From Fragilaria radians (lineage: Eukaryota > Bacillariophyta > Fragilariophyceae > Fragilariales > Fragilariaceae): 64,000 nt of DNA. Made by a program: the position numbers and the translations under genes. This document shows, piece by piece, positions 43,953-54,200 of this stretch. The notes under the pieces are model-generated. The model did no database searches and had not been told where the DNA came from. It was given only the letters and a program-made list of their open reading frames with translations. The DNA lies in assembly GCA_900642245.1 (NCBI GenBank), contig CAAAJI010000006.1, positions 728,655 to 792,654 of the forward strand, read 5' to 3'. Position 1 is the first letter of the stretch. Every line of letters starts with the position of its first letter.

Positions 43953-46667
43953 TAACAAGGAACAAAAGGTGCTTATAGTTTTGTATGTTACACCCTTACA
44001 TCCTTACTTCTCTGATGTATCATTCATAACCTGTTGTAAAAATCTATTTTTGTCTGATATGATCAATTATCAATTTCCTACTTGAATACTCTTTGTATAT
44101 TAAATGGATAGGGCATAATGCATTTATATTCATCCTATGGGAAACATGCTGTTATCAACAATATTTATTTTTATGTCATCAACAAGAGCGATTCAACACT
44201 CTACGCGAAACCTTGTAAATAGAGATTTGAAAGAGATTTGCAACAATGATTGATTCTCGAAGTCAATAAATGTATTTATTTGTTCTCTCATCCCTTTATT
44301 TCTCAAAAATATTTCATGGCCTTCTCGTTATATTATTCTGTGAATCTCAAACCGAATTTTTTTAAATCAAAAGGGATAGTATTTCACAGCGCCCCACATG
44401 GAGAGCAATGATACATTGTTTATATCTTTTCCCCTTTAAGATGTCTTTTCAAAGTGGCCAAATTTAGCCAAAAAAATCCTTACTTGCCATCAAAAGATTA
44501 TTCATGGTTCATGTGAAGTCAACTGCTTTTATCACACTCTTACGCCTAAAATGCATTGCATGAAAAGCAAAAGGTAGTCTTATTGGATTATTTATGGAGT
44601 TTTGTGAAGACAATTTTTTTATGAGGATTAAAGCATCTATAAATGGATGTAAAAAGGTTTATCAAATACCCATTGGGTTGCCATGTACTGCAAGATACAC
44701 CATCCTCCTCCCGTTCAAAAGTGTTGATTCTACTAGGAAGAGGAGAAGATTAATTCTAGTAAACTAGACAAGATAGACTATATTACTTTGGCTTTTTAAT
44801 TTCAGTGCATTCTAGGAGCATACAACTTATACCATTGCACGGGCATCTACAACTAGACTGAGCTAGTGAAGAAAAAGCTTACTAATGTGAGTCGTATGCT
44901 CATATCAACGAATAGAAATACAAATAAGATTGATTAAGAAAAAAATAGCAATGTCTAAAATCATAATTCTTTATAGCGGTCTTTAAGTAGAGCGACCAAT
45001 CAGATAATTACAATAATTTTGTTGCATTGTTAACTAGTCACTAGAGAGTAAACAATACGGAGCAACTCAGAACACTTTAAGCATAGCTCACAAGCTGCTC
45101 GTCCTGTTTGTCTTGTCCTTGTTCTGTCATAGGACATGGTGAATTCATTCGCTCATAATGTCCAGAAATCTTACAAGCAATCGAGAAATTTAAGATGGAC
45201 GTCAACGCAAGAAGCAACATCAGCCACTTACAAACAGCTGCAAGACGTAGGGGACCCAACTTTTAACTTCAAAGAATAAATCATGAGGGATTGTCCGCCT
45301 CCATAATGAATTCAACATTTTACTAACCACGCTTCCAATATGATCTTTCTGAGATCAACATTCCCTCTTTGCCCTGCGCTTAAAATGAGAATTCTGCTAC
45401 ATTATTACCAACCATGACAATGAACAAGATTAATATCTGGGGCCCGTCACTTTGGTTTGGTGAGTAACAGCTCCAAAGTTCCATCTGAGGCGACACTACT
45501 TTACTTCCATTTCCTATCACGACTCATTTCTTTTGTCTTTTAATGTGGTATGTGATGAGAGTCATATACAGCAGCACAAGGAGCTCAAGAATTTACAGGT
45601 GTAGATTCTTCATTCACTTTAGAGGCATTTTTCTCTTCAGAAAGTGCAGATTCCCAACCCACTGTTGTAGGAACCCTTTAAGATACTGGTCAATTGCAAT
45701 CTGGCTTTTAAGCATATCAAGGGGTTAGTGCAGAGCTATCACTAGCAAATGTAACAACTCACATGAAACCAAGCGTTACCAAGTGAATCAAGAAAAACTG
45801 TTGAATTTGAACGCTTAACAACGTATCCAGCTTACTATAAAAGTAGATGCTCAAAATTTTGCTTCTACGAAATCGCAGAAAATTTTTTAAAAGGTAAGCT
45901 TCAATTCCAAGTGAGGGAAATTGAAATATATGTTGCGTTACCACACACCAGTGTGAATTAACTTGGAACGCAGTTGGCATGCGCCAAAAGAGGAGGATCA
46001 ATATCAACTGAAGATGCCTTTCGTTTCAAAAGAAACAACATTTTTATCTTTTTCTGGAATTTTCCTTCAAGGAAAGATAATGACGAATGGATATAAGGCG
46101 GTTTTGATACTTCAAGATTTCTCCAACTCCAAGGAAACATGGCTAATGTCAAAACGAATTTTCCAGAATGCTCCTGAATGTAGAGTAGCCTCTTTATGCA
46201 TCCTTGGCATTGACTACAGCAGTTTAAGGTATTTTTTTTTGAGAAAAGTAAGTACTTCTGATATGACCAATAAATGTTTCCATTCAACCTGTCTTTTTCT
46301 CCCCACTTTGATTCCATTGACCATATAATTATTTCCCTTAGCTCAATTTCCCCCTTTGCCAAACAAATTTCGATAAAATGGATGAGCTCCCATTAAAAAA
46401 TAAGGTTTCATTATGAATGCAAAAAAAACTTTTGTAGCTGGGGTTAGTTTAACTTGCAGAATCAATCATGTACTTGAAATTTGATATCTCTAAAAAAAAT
46501 TGGTCCATGAGAAACCACAAGGAGGGATCTGCAATAGTATTCACTACAGTTGCCATTCGAATTATGCGAACCCTCAAGTCGTGGATCGATTTTTTCCAGT
46601 CTGAAACTTAGAGAACCAAAGAATTCTCCAGCGATCCTCGCAGAGAAGGTATCTTACTCAAAAAAGG
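43953..46667. other. Spacer between START and propeller-Hint genes, copy A
   Basis: No gene is supported. The outer parts match 50155-51135 of copy B; the middle (44247-45816) is the copy-A-specific segment. The last 100 bases before the ATG at 46668 contain CAAGTCGTGGATCGA near 46575, conserved in copy B at 51007, a candidate promoter element. Confidence 0.5.
44247..45816. mobile_element. 1.57-kb copy-specific insertion flanked by AACAA
   Basis: Copy B reads TTTGCAACAAAGTATCCAG without interruption at about 50448-50460. Copy A reads TTTGCAACAA, then 1.57 kb of extra sequence, then AACAACGTATCCAG. The 5-base AACAA at 44242-44246 and 45817-45821 could be a target-site duplication. The insert has no long ORF, no clear terminal inverted repeats and does not end in CA, so a transposon origin is a suggestion. 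Deletion in copy B is the alternative. Confidence 0.4.
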
Positions 46668-48623
46668 ATGTCTTTGTCCAAGGTCTGCAGTGCCGGAATC
46701 GCCTTAGCTGAGGCTTGGGTAGCTCGCAATTTTTGTGTTGAGACTCTTCCTGTTACAGTCGACGAACCTCGATCGGTCTTGTCTCTAGGTACGTCGGATC
46801 TCCTTGTCTTAGAAAGAGGGACTCAGAGTGTAGTATTACTATACGATACCCAAAAGGATCAAATCGTAGATTCACGCAGAACTGTTGCATCAGCACCTGG
46901 TTTAAACCATGGAATGGCCTTGTCAAATAACTATCTTTATGCCTCCTCGTCTACTACTGTCTATCGCTGGAAATTGAATTCGAACTACGAAACAATCGGC
47001 GAAAGGGAAATTGTGATAACCAATATGAGCTCAGGAGGTCATGCAACCCGCACCCTTGTCTTCGACAAATTGGGAAGATTATACGTTTCCATTGGATCTG
47101 ATCAAAATGTCGACCCCGACTCCTCTCGTGCTCTCATTCGAAGATTCACATTGGACGGTGCTGCGTTCCCAATCAATTTTTCATCCGGTGAAGTTTTTGC
47201 TGATGGATTGCGAAACGAAGTGGGGTTAGCGTTTGATAAGTACGGTGTCTTGTGGGGCGTGGAAAATGGCCCAGACGAGCTCGAAAGAAGTGATCTGGGG
47301 GGTGATATTCATAATGATAATCCCGCAGAGGAATTGAATCGCTTTCCTGAGTCGGACAAAGGTAAACATTGGGGTTATCCCTGGTGTTGGAGTGAATATT
47401 CGCTTCCTGATCCTTTTGGAAAAGGAGTAGGAAGTGTTTGGGCGTGGCCTTCCACGATGGACACAATTACAGATGAAAAATGTCGTTCTGATTTCATGCC
47501 TTCAGCACTGTCGATGCAAGCACATTCAGCGCCATTAGGCATCACTTTTTATGAATGGAAGTCGAAACGTCCATCTGGGTGCTCAGGCGGATTCCCCAAG
47601 AGTATGGATGGTTACGCTTTCATTCCATTTCACGGATCCTGGAATCGAGACATTCCAACTGGATACAAGGTTACTTATGTTGCTATGGATTCTAGTGGTA
47701 ATGTGCTCACAGGCACAAAGGCCAAAGACTTGTTGAAGCATAGCCCACCAGATGCTGAGTGGCCTGATGGATTTCGACCAGTTGATGCTGCATTCGACTC
47801 TTGCGGACGTTTAGTTGTTACTTCTGATGGAACTTACGGCAAAGGAGCCAAGGTTGTGCGAATGTCATACAGCAGTAGCCCCGTATGCTTCTCTGGACAT
47901 ATGACTGTTGAGCTTGAGAACGGCTCTATGGTGCCTCTGACTGATATTCAGGTAGGCACGAAAGTAAGAGTAGACGAAGGAAAATTTGAAGAAATATATG
48001 GCTTTGGTCATCGCGATACAGAGGTAGAAGGTGAATACATTCAACTTCGACTTTCAAATGGAATTCTTTTTGAGATTTCCGGTGATCACTTAGTGTTTGT
48101 GAAGGAGGGTAGTGCTGTTCCTGCGTCAACGCTTGATGTTGGCGACGAAATATCGGTAATAGGACAAAAGGATATCAGGATTGAGTCTCGAAGACTGGTG
48201 TCCGGAAAAGGCGCATACGCTCCGTTCACGTATTCTGGTACAATTATGATCAATGGTGTCAAGTCATCAACTTATATTTCACTTCAGGAAAATGCTGCAA
48301 ATCTCTTGATCGGAAATCTCGAAACTCCATTTTCTCATCAATGGTTGGCACACTCGGTCCTGTTTCCTTTTCGACTGTATGGCTCAGAAACTTGGCTCTC
48401 GTATTTCCTTGGTGGGCTCCAGAAATTCTTTGCATGGTGGATAATTCAGCACCCAGCAGTGTTGTTTGCCACAGCACCAATGTTGATCTGTTATTGTACG
48501 TTATGCAACTTCTTCGAGACAGTGTTTCTATGGCCACAAATGACGCTTGTGTTTATGATCTTCGTCAAAGTTCTATTCCACAAGCTTAAGGGTGTGAAAA
48601 AAGTAAGTCAGAAGTATGATTAG
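46668..48623 (+). CDS. Sorbosone/glucose-dehydrogenase-like beta-propeller fused to a Hedgehog-type Hint domain and membrane tail, copy A
   Basis: 651 residues. Residues 1-405 are a six-bladed propeller of the PQQ-dependent sugar (L-sorbosone) dehydrogenase type: GLNHG, GGHATRTLVFD, LYVSIGSDQNVD, FADGLRNEVGLAFD, HWGYPWCW, FIPFHGSWNRD. Exactly at its end comes Cys407 (SSPVCFSG), the start of a Hint domain: GFGHRD (His448), EISGDHLVFV (Ser471, His474, equivalent to the Thr-x-x-His pair), and GAYAPFTYSGTIMINGV with STYIS, closely like the Hog part of Hedgehog. The tail (571-651) has two hydrophobic segments. Hint domains cleave the peptide bond before their Cys by N-to-S acyl shift; Hedgehog then transfers the product to cholesterol. 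Residue -1 is Val, not Gly, and the Asp used by Hedgehog for cholesterol appears as His448, so cleavage is plausible and sterol transfer uncertain. No signal peptide is obvious. Confidence 0.88.
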   Translation: MSLSKVCSAGIALAEAWVARNFCVETLPVTVDEPRSVLSLGTSDLLVLERGTQSVVLLYDTQKDQIVDSRRTVASAPGLNHGMALSNNYLYASSSTTVYRWKLNSNYETIGEREIVITNMSSGGHATRTLVFDKLGRLYVSIGSDQNVDPDSSRALIRRFTLDGAAFPINFSSGEVFADGLRNEVGLAFDKYGVLWGVENGPDELERSDLGGDIHNDNPAEELNRFPESDKGKHWGYPWCWSEYSLPDPFGKGVGSVWAWPSTMDTITDEKCRSDFMPSALSMQAHSAPLGITFYEWKSKRPSGCSGGFPKSMDGYAFIPFHGSWNRDIPTGYKVTYVAMDSSGNVLTGTKAKDLLKHSPPDAEWPDGFRPVDAAFDSCGRLVVTSDGTYGKGAKVVRMSYSSSPVCFSGHMTVELENGSMVPLTDIQVGTKVRVDEGKFEEIYGFGHRDTEVEGEYIQLRLSNGILFEISGDHLVFVKEGSAVPASTLDVGDEISVIGQKDIRIESRRLVSGKGAYAPFTYSGTIMINGVKSSTYISLQENAANLLIGNLETPFSHQWLAHSVLFPFRLYGSETWLSYFLGGLQKFFAWWIIQHPAVLFATAPMLICYCTLCNFFETVFLWPQMTLVFMIFVKVLFHKLKGVKKVSQKYD

Positions 48624-49518
48624 ACTCAGGAAAGATGCTTTTAAGATGTTTTAAGATTAAGATCTAATGTTAAGATAACTGTCATGTGAACTGGCCATGT
48701 CTCTTCTTTAATCAATCCTATTCTTTATGAAGTTCAATCCTCTGTTTGTAAAGTGCAATTGGGTTTTTGATATCATGGATTTCACGAAGATTTCTTTGTC
48801 AAGTCATTAGTACCGAATCTATTTTGCTACAAGCTGAGAATGCTGGTGAATGCGTGATGACAGCAAGCGTCAAGATATTATCGTAAATAAAAGGTAGCAA
48901 ATATGTACGCGTTTATGCAAGCAAATGTAAGAAAATCGGTATTTTCGGTGACACAACATTTACGATTGTAAACATTGTCTATGTTTGTTTGAATATTCTC
49001 ATTAAATTTTTTGATAGGAATAAAACCCAATGTGTAAAATATATGTAGAAAAACGGAAAGAGAAGAAATATTTGGCATTAAGTTAGGACTTATAATCTAG
49101 GATATAATAAATGTGACTCACTAAACTTATTGTTGGAATATGACTCCAATGAGAGGAAATAAACTAAGAAATTCGTTGAAAGCAAGATTTTGGCGTTGAA
49201 ATGGCATCTATTGTTGATGAATAACCTTGTTTTACATCACTTTTTTAGAGTATGACTTTTCTTACTCAAGGCTTTCTATCTGGAGATTATCATCCTCGCT
49301 AAATCATCGAAATGAGATAAATGTTGATCCAAAAAGACTAAGTTAAGTGTGATTATATCATGAGTCAATACACTTGGCATACATTAGATTTGTTTCAATC
49401 AGTTTACATTCATCAAGATATTAGCAAATGATTATGTGGCCCTATTCCTCAGCTGCGAAGAATGTTTTTGAAGAAAAATCTTGAGAGAAAGAGTTATTCA
49501 AACTGGATAAATTTACAG
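48624..49518. other. 3' flank of propeller-Hint copy A
   Basis: Noncoding and matches copy B (53092-54595) except that it lacks the solo LTR. It keeps the intact target TCACTAAAC near 49112 into which the LTR inserted in copy B. Confidence 0.6.
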
Positions 49519-49538
49519 NNNNNNNNNNNNNNNNNNNN
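49519..49538. other. Assembly gap (20 N)
   Basis: The gap sits exactly at the junction of the two duplicated units and removes at least the first 73 codons and promoter of START copy B. A reading frame passes through it only because 20 N were inserted, so no protein should be read across it. Confidence 0.98.
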
Positions 49539-49539
49539 A

Positions 49540-50154
49540 CTCAAGAAAACGAAAGACGGAATCGAAATAGCAATTTCTTTCTCGGGTAATGATCCCGACT
49601 GTCCCTACATCCGTATGCGTGCCGTAATGCCAAGTTCGGCACAATCTTTATTCAACTTCATGAGTTTTTCCAACTGGAAAACATTTATGCCAATCATCAA
49701 TCCCTTTTATGAGGGAATGGCGGTTATGAACGAAATGACGGTTGACAACAAAAGACTTGTGGTGGCACGCAAGCATTCAACTGCTATTTTTGGATTCGGT
49801 AAACGAGATTTTTCTATCCTAGCTGACGCCTCTGGGTCTCCCATGATGGATGGAGATGTTCTTATGTCGGGAACGATATCTGTCATTTCTCCTCATCAGA
49901 TTCCTAGATATCGTGGCTTCACCCGAGCCTATCAGGATCTGGTATGCTTTTACAGGCCGTTGAAGCGCACACAGGAGGGTAACGATCAGACGGAATTAAC
50001 TATCATGTTGCGAACGGATCTCAATGATTCCGCAGAGGGAGGAACGGGAGGCTCAATCCCGATGTGGCTTGTGGTCAAGACATTTGGCTTGGCAGGTTCC
50101 AAGGCAATGCATGTTCTTCGAAACGTGGTTCGCAAGCAGATGAATGGTCTGTGA
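49540..50154 (+). CDS. START-domain protein, copy B, 5' end lost in gap
   Basis: The frame opens at 49540 (CTC AAG AAA), equal to codon 74 of copy A, and ends at the same TGA. Only about two residues differ from copy A over the visible 204 (Ser to Ala in YEGM-VMNE, Ser to Asn near TQEG-DQ), while several third-position changes are present, so both copies appear to be under purifying selection. The missing part should hold the signal peptide. The lipid-binding role is as for copy A. Confidence 0.8.
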   Translation, partial: LKKTKDGIEIAISFSGNDPDCPYIRMRAVMPSSAQSLFNFMSFSNWKTFMPIINPFYEGMAVMNEMTVDNKRLVVARKHSTAIFGFGKRDFSILADASGSPMMDGDVLMSGTISVISPHQIPRYRGFTRAYQDLVCFYRPLKRTQEGNDQTELTIMLRTDLNDSAEGGTGGSIPMWLVVKTFGLAGSKAMHVLRNVVRKQMNGL

Positions 50155-51135
50155 TAACAAGGAACAAAAGGTGCTTATAGTTTTGTTTGTTACACCTTTA
50201 CGTTCTTACTTCTCTGCTGTATCATTCATAACATGTTGTAAAAATATATTTTTGTCTGATATGATCAATCATCAATTTCCTACTTGAATATTCTTTGTAT
50301 ATTAAGTGAATAGGGCATAATGCATTTATATTCATGCTATGGGAAACATGCTGTTATCAACAATACTTATTTTTCCGCCATCAAGAAAGGCTATTCATCA
50401 CTCGATATGAAACCTTTTAAATCCAACTTTGAAAAGAGATTTGCAACAAAGTATCCAGATGCTCAAAACATTGTTTCTACAAACTCACAGAAAGTCTTGT
50501 AACAGGTAAGCTTCGATTTCATCTGAAGGGACTTGAAATATATGTTGCATTACCATACACCAGAGTGAATTAACTTGGAACTCAGTTGACATTCGCCAAA
50601 AGAGGAGGATTCATATCAACTGAGAATGCCTTTCACTTCAAAAAAATACAACATCTTGATCTTTTTCTGAAAATTTCCCTCATGGAACAATAATCACGAA
50701 TCGATAGAAGACGGTTTTGATTCTTCAAGATTTCTCCAACACCAATGAACCCGTCTCTTTTCCCCCACTTCGATTCCACTGCAAAATATATAGATTTCCC
50801 CTTATAGCTAAATTTTCCACATTAGCCAAACAAATTTTGATTCAATGGATGAGAACCCATAAAAAAAGGCTTCAAATGAATTCCAAGATTTCCTTTTGTA
50901 ACTCACAGTAGCAAGTAGTTGAAATATTGAAATCCCTAGCATGACATGAACTTGGTCTAACTACAAGGGTACTTACTGCAATTGCCGTGAGAATTATGCG
51001 AACCCTCAAGTCGTGGATCGACTTTTTCCAGCCGGACGCAGTATTCACTAAAATAAGTATTTTATATCCTTCTACTTAGAGAACCTAAGAATTCCCCAGT
51101 GATCCTCGCTGAGAAGGTATCTTTACTCAAAAAGA
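50155..51135. other. Spacer between START and propeller-Hint genes, copy B
   Basis: Compact version of the copy A spacer, without the 1.57-kb segment. No gene seen. CAAGTCGTGGATCGA near 51007 is shared with copy A ahead of the propeller gene. Confidence 0.5.
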
Positions 51136-53091
51136 ATGTCTCTGTCCAAGGTCTGCAGTGCAGGAATCGCCTTAGCTGAAGCATGGGTGGCTCGCAATTT
51201 TTGTGTTGAGACTCTTCCTGTTTCAGTCGACGAACCTCGATCGGTCTTATCTTTAGGTACGTCTGATCTCCTTGTCTTAGAAAGAGGGACTCAGAGTGTA
51301 GTATTACTATACGATACCCAAAAGGATCATATCGTAGATTCACGTAGGACTGTTGCATCAGCACCTGGTTTAAACCATGGAATGGCCTTGTCAAATAACT
51401 ATCTTTATGCCTCCTCGTCTACTACTGTCTATCGCTGGAAATTGAATTCGAAGTACGAAACAATCGGCGAAAGGGAAATTGTGATAAACAATATGAGCTC
51501 AGGAGGTCATGCAACCCGCACCCTTGTCTTCGACAAATTGGGAAGATTATACGTTTCCATTGGATCTGATCAAAATGTCGACCCCGACTCCTCTCGTGCT
51601 CGCATTCGAAGATTCACATTGGACGGTGCTGCGTTCCCAATCAATTTTTCATCAGGCGAAGTTTTTGCTGATGGATTGCGAAACGAAGTGGGGTTAGCGT
51701 TTGATAAGTACGGTGTCTTGTGGGGCGTGGAAAATGGCCCAGACGAGCTCGAAAGAAGTGATCTGGGGGGTGATATTCACAATGATAATCCCGCAGAGGA
51801 ATTGAATCGCTTTCCTGAGGCGGACAAGGGTAAACACTGGGGTTATCCCTGGTGTTGGAGTGAATATTCGCTTCCTGATCCTTTTGGAGACGGAGTAGGA
51901 AGTGTTTGGGCGTGGCCTTCCTCGATGGATACAATTACAGATGAAAAATGTCGTTCTGATTTCATGCCGTCAGCACTGTCGATGCAAGCACATTCAGCTC
52001 CATTAGGCATCACATTTTACGAATGGAAGTCGAAACGTCCATCTGGATGCTCAGGCGGATTCCCAAAGAGTATGGATGGTTACGCTTTCATTCCATTTCA
52101 CGGATCTTGGAATCGAGACATTCCAACCGGATACAAGGTCACTTATGTTGCTATGGATTCTAGTGGTAATGTGCTCACAGGCACAAAGGCCAAAGACTTG
52201 TTGAAGCATAGCCCACCAGATGCTGAGTGGCCCGATGGATTTCGACCCGTTGATGCTGCATTTGACTCTTGTGGACGTTTAGTTGTTACTTCTGATGGAA
52301 CTTACGGCAAAGGAGCTAAGGTTGTGCGACTGTCATACAGCAGTAGCCCAGTATGCTTCTCTGGACATATGACTGTTGAGCTTGAGAATGGCACAATGGT
52401 GCCTTTGAGTGAAATTCAGGTAGGCACGAAGGTAAGAGTAGATGAAGGAAAATTTGAAGAAATATATGGCTTTGGTCATCGCGATACAGAGATAGACGGT
52501 GAATACATTCAACTTCGACTTTCAAATGGAATTCATTTTGAGATTTCCGGTGATCATTTAGTGTTTGTGAAGGAGGGTAGTGCTGTTCCTGCGTCAACGC
52601 TTGATATTGGCGACGAAATATCGGTAATTGGACAAAAGGATATCAAGATTGAGTCTCGAAGACTGGTGAGCAGAAAAGGCGCGTACGCTCCGTTCACGTA
52701 TTCTGGTACAATTATGATCAATGGTGTCAAGTCGTCAACTTATATTTCACTTCAGGAAAATGCTGCAAATCTCTTGATCGGAAGTGTCAAAACGCCATTT
52801 TCTCATCAATGGTTGGCACACTCGTTCCTGTTTCCTTTTCGATTGTATGGCTCAGAAACTTGGCTCTCCTATTTCCTTGGTGGGCTCCAGAAATTCTTTG
52901 CGTGGTGGATAATTCAGCACCCAGCAGTGTTGTTTGCCACAGCACCAATGCTGATCTGTTATTGTACGTTATGCAACTTCTTCGAGAAACTGCTTTTTTG
53001 GCCACAAATGACGCTTGTGCTTATTGTCTTCGCCAAAGTTATATTCCGTAAGCTTAAGGGTGTGAAAAAAGTAAGTCAGAAGTATGATTAG
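51136..53091 (+). CDS. Sorbosone/glucose-dehydrogenase-like beta-propeller fused to a Hedgehog-type Hint domain and membrane tail, copy B
   Basis: 651 residues, same architecture as copy A. The Hint nucleophile Cys407 (52354-52356), His448, Ser471, His474 and the GAYAPFTYSGTI segment are all kept. By eye about 9 residues differ from copy A in the propeller (1-406) and about 23 in the Hint and tail (407-651). The most changed part is the last 30 residues (NFFEKLLFW, LIVFAKVIFRKL), which stay hydrophobic. Both copies keep their full frame, so both are probably functional. The gene follows START copy B at the spacing seen in copy A after allowing for indels. Confidence 0.88.
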   Translation: MSLSKVCSAGIALAEAWVARNFCVETLPVSVDEPRSVLSLGTSDLLVLERGTQSVVLLYDTQKDHIVDSRRTVASAPGLNHGMALSNNYLYASSSTTVYRWKLNSKYETIGEREIVINNMSSGGHATRTLVFDKLGRLYVSIGSDQNVDPDSSRARIRRFTLDGAAFPINFSSGEVFADGLRNEVGLAFDKYGVLWGVENGPDELERSDLGGDIHNDNPAEELNRFPEADKGKHWGYPWCWSEYSLPDPFGDGVGSVWAWPSSMDTITDEKCRSDFMPSALSMQAHSAPLGITFYEWKSKRPSGCSGGFPKSMDGYAFIPFHGSWNRDIPTGYKVTYVAMDSSGNVLTGTKAKDLLKHSPPDAEWPDGFRPVDAAFDSCGRLVVTSDGTYGKGAKVVRLSYSSSPVCFSGHMTVELENGTMVPLSEIQVGTKVRVDEGKFEEIYGFGHRDTEIDGEYIQLRLSNGIHFEISGDHLVFVKEGSAVPASTLDIGDEISVIGQKDIKIESRRLVSRKGAYAPFTYSGTIMINGVKSSTYISLQENAANLLIGSVKTPFSHQWLAHSFLFPFRLYGSETWLSYFLGGLQKFFAWWIIQHPAVLFATAPMLICYCTLCNFFEKLLFWPQMTLVLIVFAKVIFRKLKGVKKVSQKYD

Positions 53092-53605
53092 ACTCAGGAA
53101 AGATGCTTTTAAGATATTTTAAGATTAAGATGTATAGTTAAGATCACTGTCATGTGAACTGTCCATGTCTCTTCTTGAATCAATCCTATTCTTTATGAAG
53201 TTCAATCCTCTGTTTGTGAAGTGCAATTGGATTTTTGATATCATGGATTTCACGATGATTTCTTTGTCAAGTCATTCGTACCGAATCTATTTTGCTACAA
53301 GCTGAGAATGCTGGTGAATGCGTGATGACACCAAGCGTCAAGATATTACGTAAACAAAAGGTAGCAAATATGTACGTGTTTATGCAAGCAAATGTAAGAA
53401 AAGCGGTATATTCGGTGACACAACATTTACAATTGTAAACATTGTCAATGTTTTGTTTGAATATTCTCATCAAATTTTCTGATGTTATCTCTTATACGTT
53501 AGGAATAAAACCCAATCTGTAAAATATATTGAGAAAAACTGAAAGAGAAGAAACATTTGGCATTTTTAGGACTTAAAATCTAGAAAATAGTAAATGTGAC
53601 TCACT

Positions 53606-54195
53606 TGCTCTAAGCTGCTCTAAGAGTTTATACAAATTGTAAATTATGATCTAAAGAGATACTTTTATCCTAGATCTCTTGTGAATCAATTGCAACGTGT
53701 TTTGTTGACCACATAGTCTCTTTAGCTTACGTGTTAGATTCAACACTTAACATTTAGACTTTGTGATCTTAGATTCACAACTCAGATTCATCAATCGTGA
53801 ATCTTGATAGATTCCTATTTGTTACTTAGGAATCTGTAGTAGTTATTCCTACCGTATTGATATGACGGTCCTCAAAAGATATTAAATGATCTTCTTCATT
53901 TATAAGCAATATTAAGCATCACTAAATTCATATAAGACTATGTCTTACTTGAATTTGTGGAAGGTATAGAAAGAATGGTTACCTATGTGACCTATTCTAG
54001 TTTTAGATGAGTAAATACAAGAATATTAATTCTAGTATTATTCACTATGTACTAACCATAACTTTGGACGTCTCCAGTATTGGTACATACACACATCTCT
54101 TAGCCTTATTAATTTATTATAGTATTATTAGACTGTATTGCTTGCAACCTATAGTGTTAGGTATTATCTTAATGAACTTAACTCAAGGTATGTCA
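53606..54195. mobile_element. Solo LTR, 590 bp, with 5-base target duplication
   Basis: The insert begins TGCTCTAAG and ends GTATGTCA, the TG...CA ends of retrotransposon LTRs. TCACT occurs at 53601-53605 and again at 54196-54200. The duplicate locus in copy A reads GACTCACTAAAC uninterrupted near 49112, which shows the empty site. A lone LTR with intact target duplication is the usual product of recombination between the two LTRs of a complete element. It inserted after the tandem duplication. Confidence 0.88.
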
Positions 54196-54200
54196 TCACT

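Larger units (their letters stand above)
43337..49518. repeat. Tandem duplication of START plus propeller-Hint genes, copy A
   Basis: This about 6.2-kb tract matches 49539-54595 throughout, apart from indels. It begins inside the START gene, because the matching start of copy B is lost in the N gap, and ends at ACTGGATAAATTTACA just before the gap. Copy A carries an extra about 1.57 kb at 44247-45816 and about 150 bases near 46100-46280; copy B carries a solo LTR absent here. Confidence 0.93.

Noticed and set aside
47886..48400. Hint domain as an intein in the propeller gene
   Set aside because: There is no C-terminal His-Asn plus Cys/Ser/Thr and the propeller does not resume afterwards. The Hog-type GAYAPFT...GTI segment and a membrane tail point to a Hedgehog-like Hint instead.
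49462..49538. Open frame leading through the N gap into START copy B
   Set aside because: The frame exists only because the gap has 20 N, and the upstream text matches intergenic sequence at 54540-54595.
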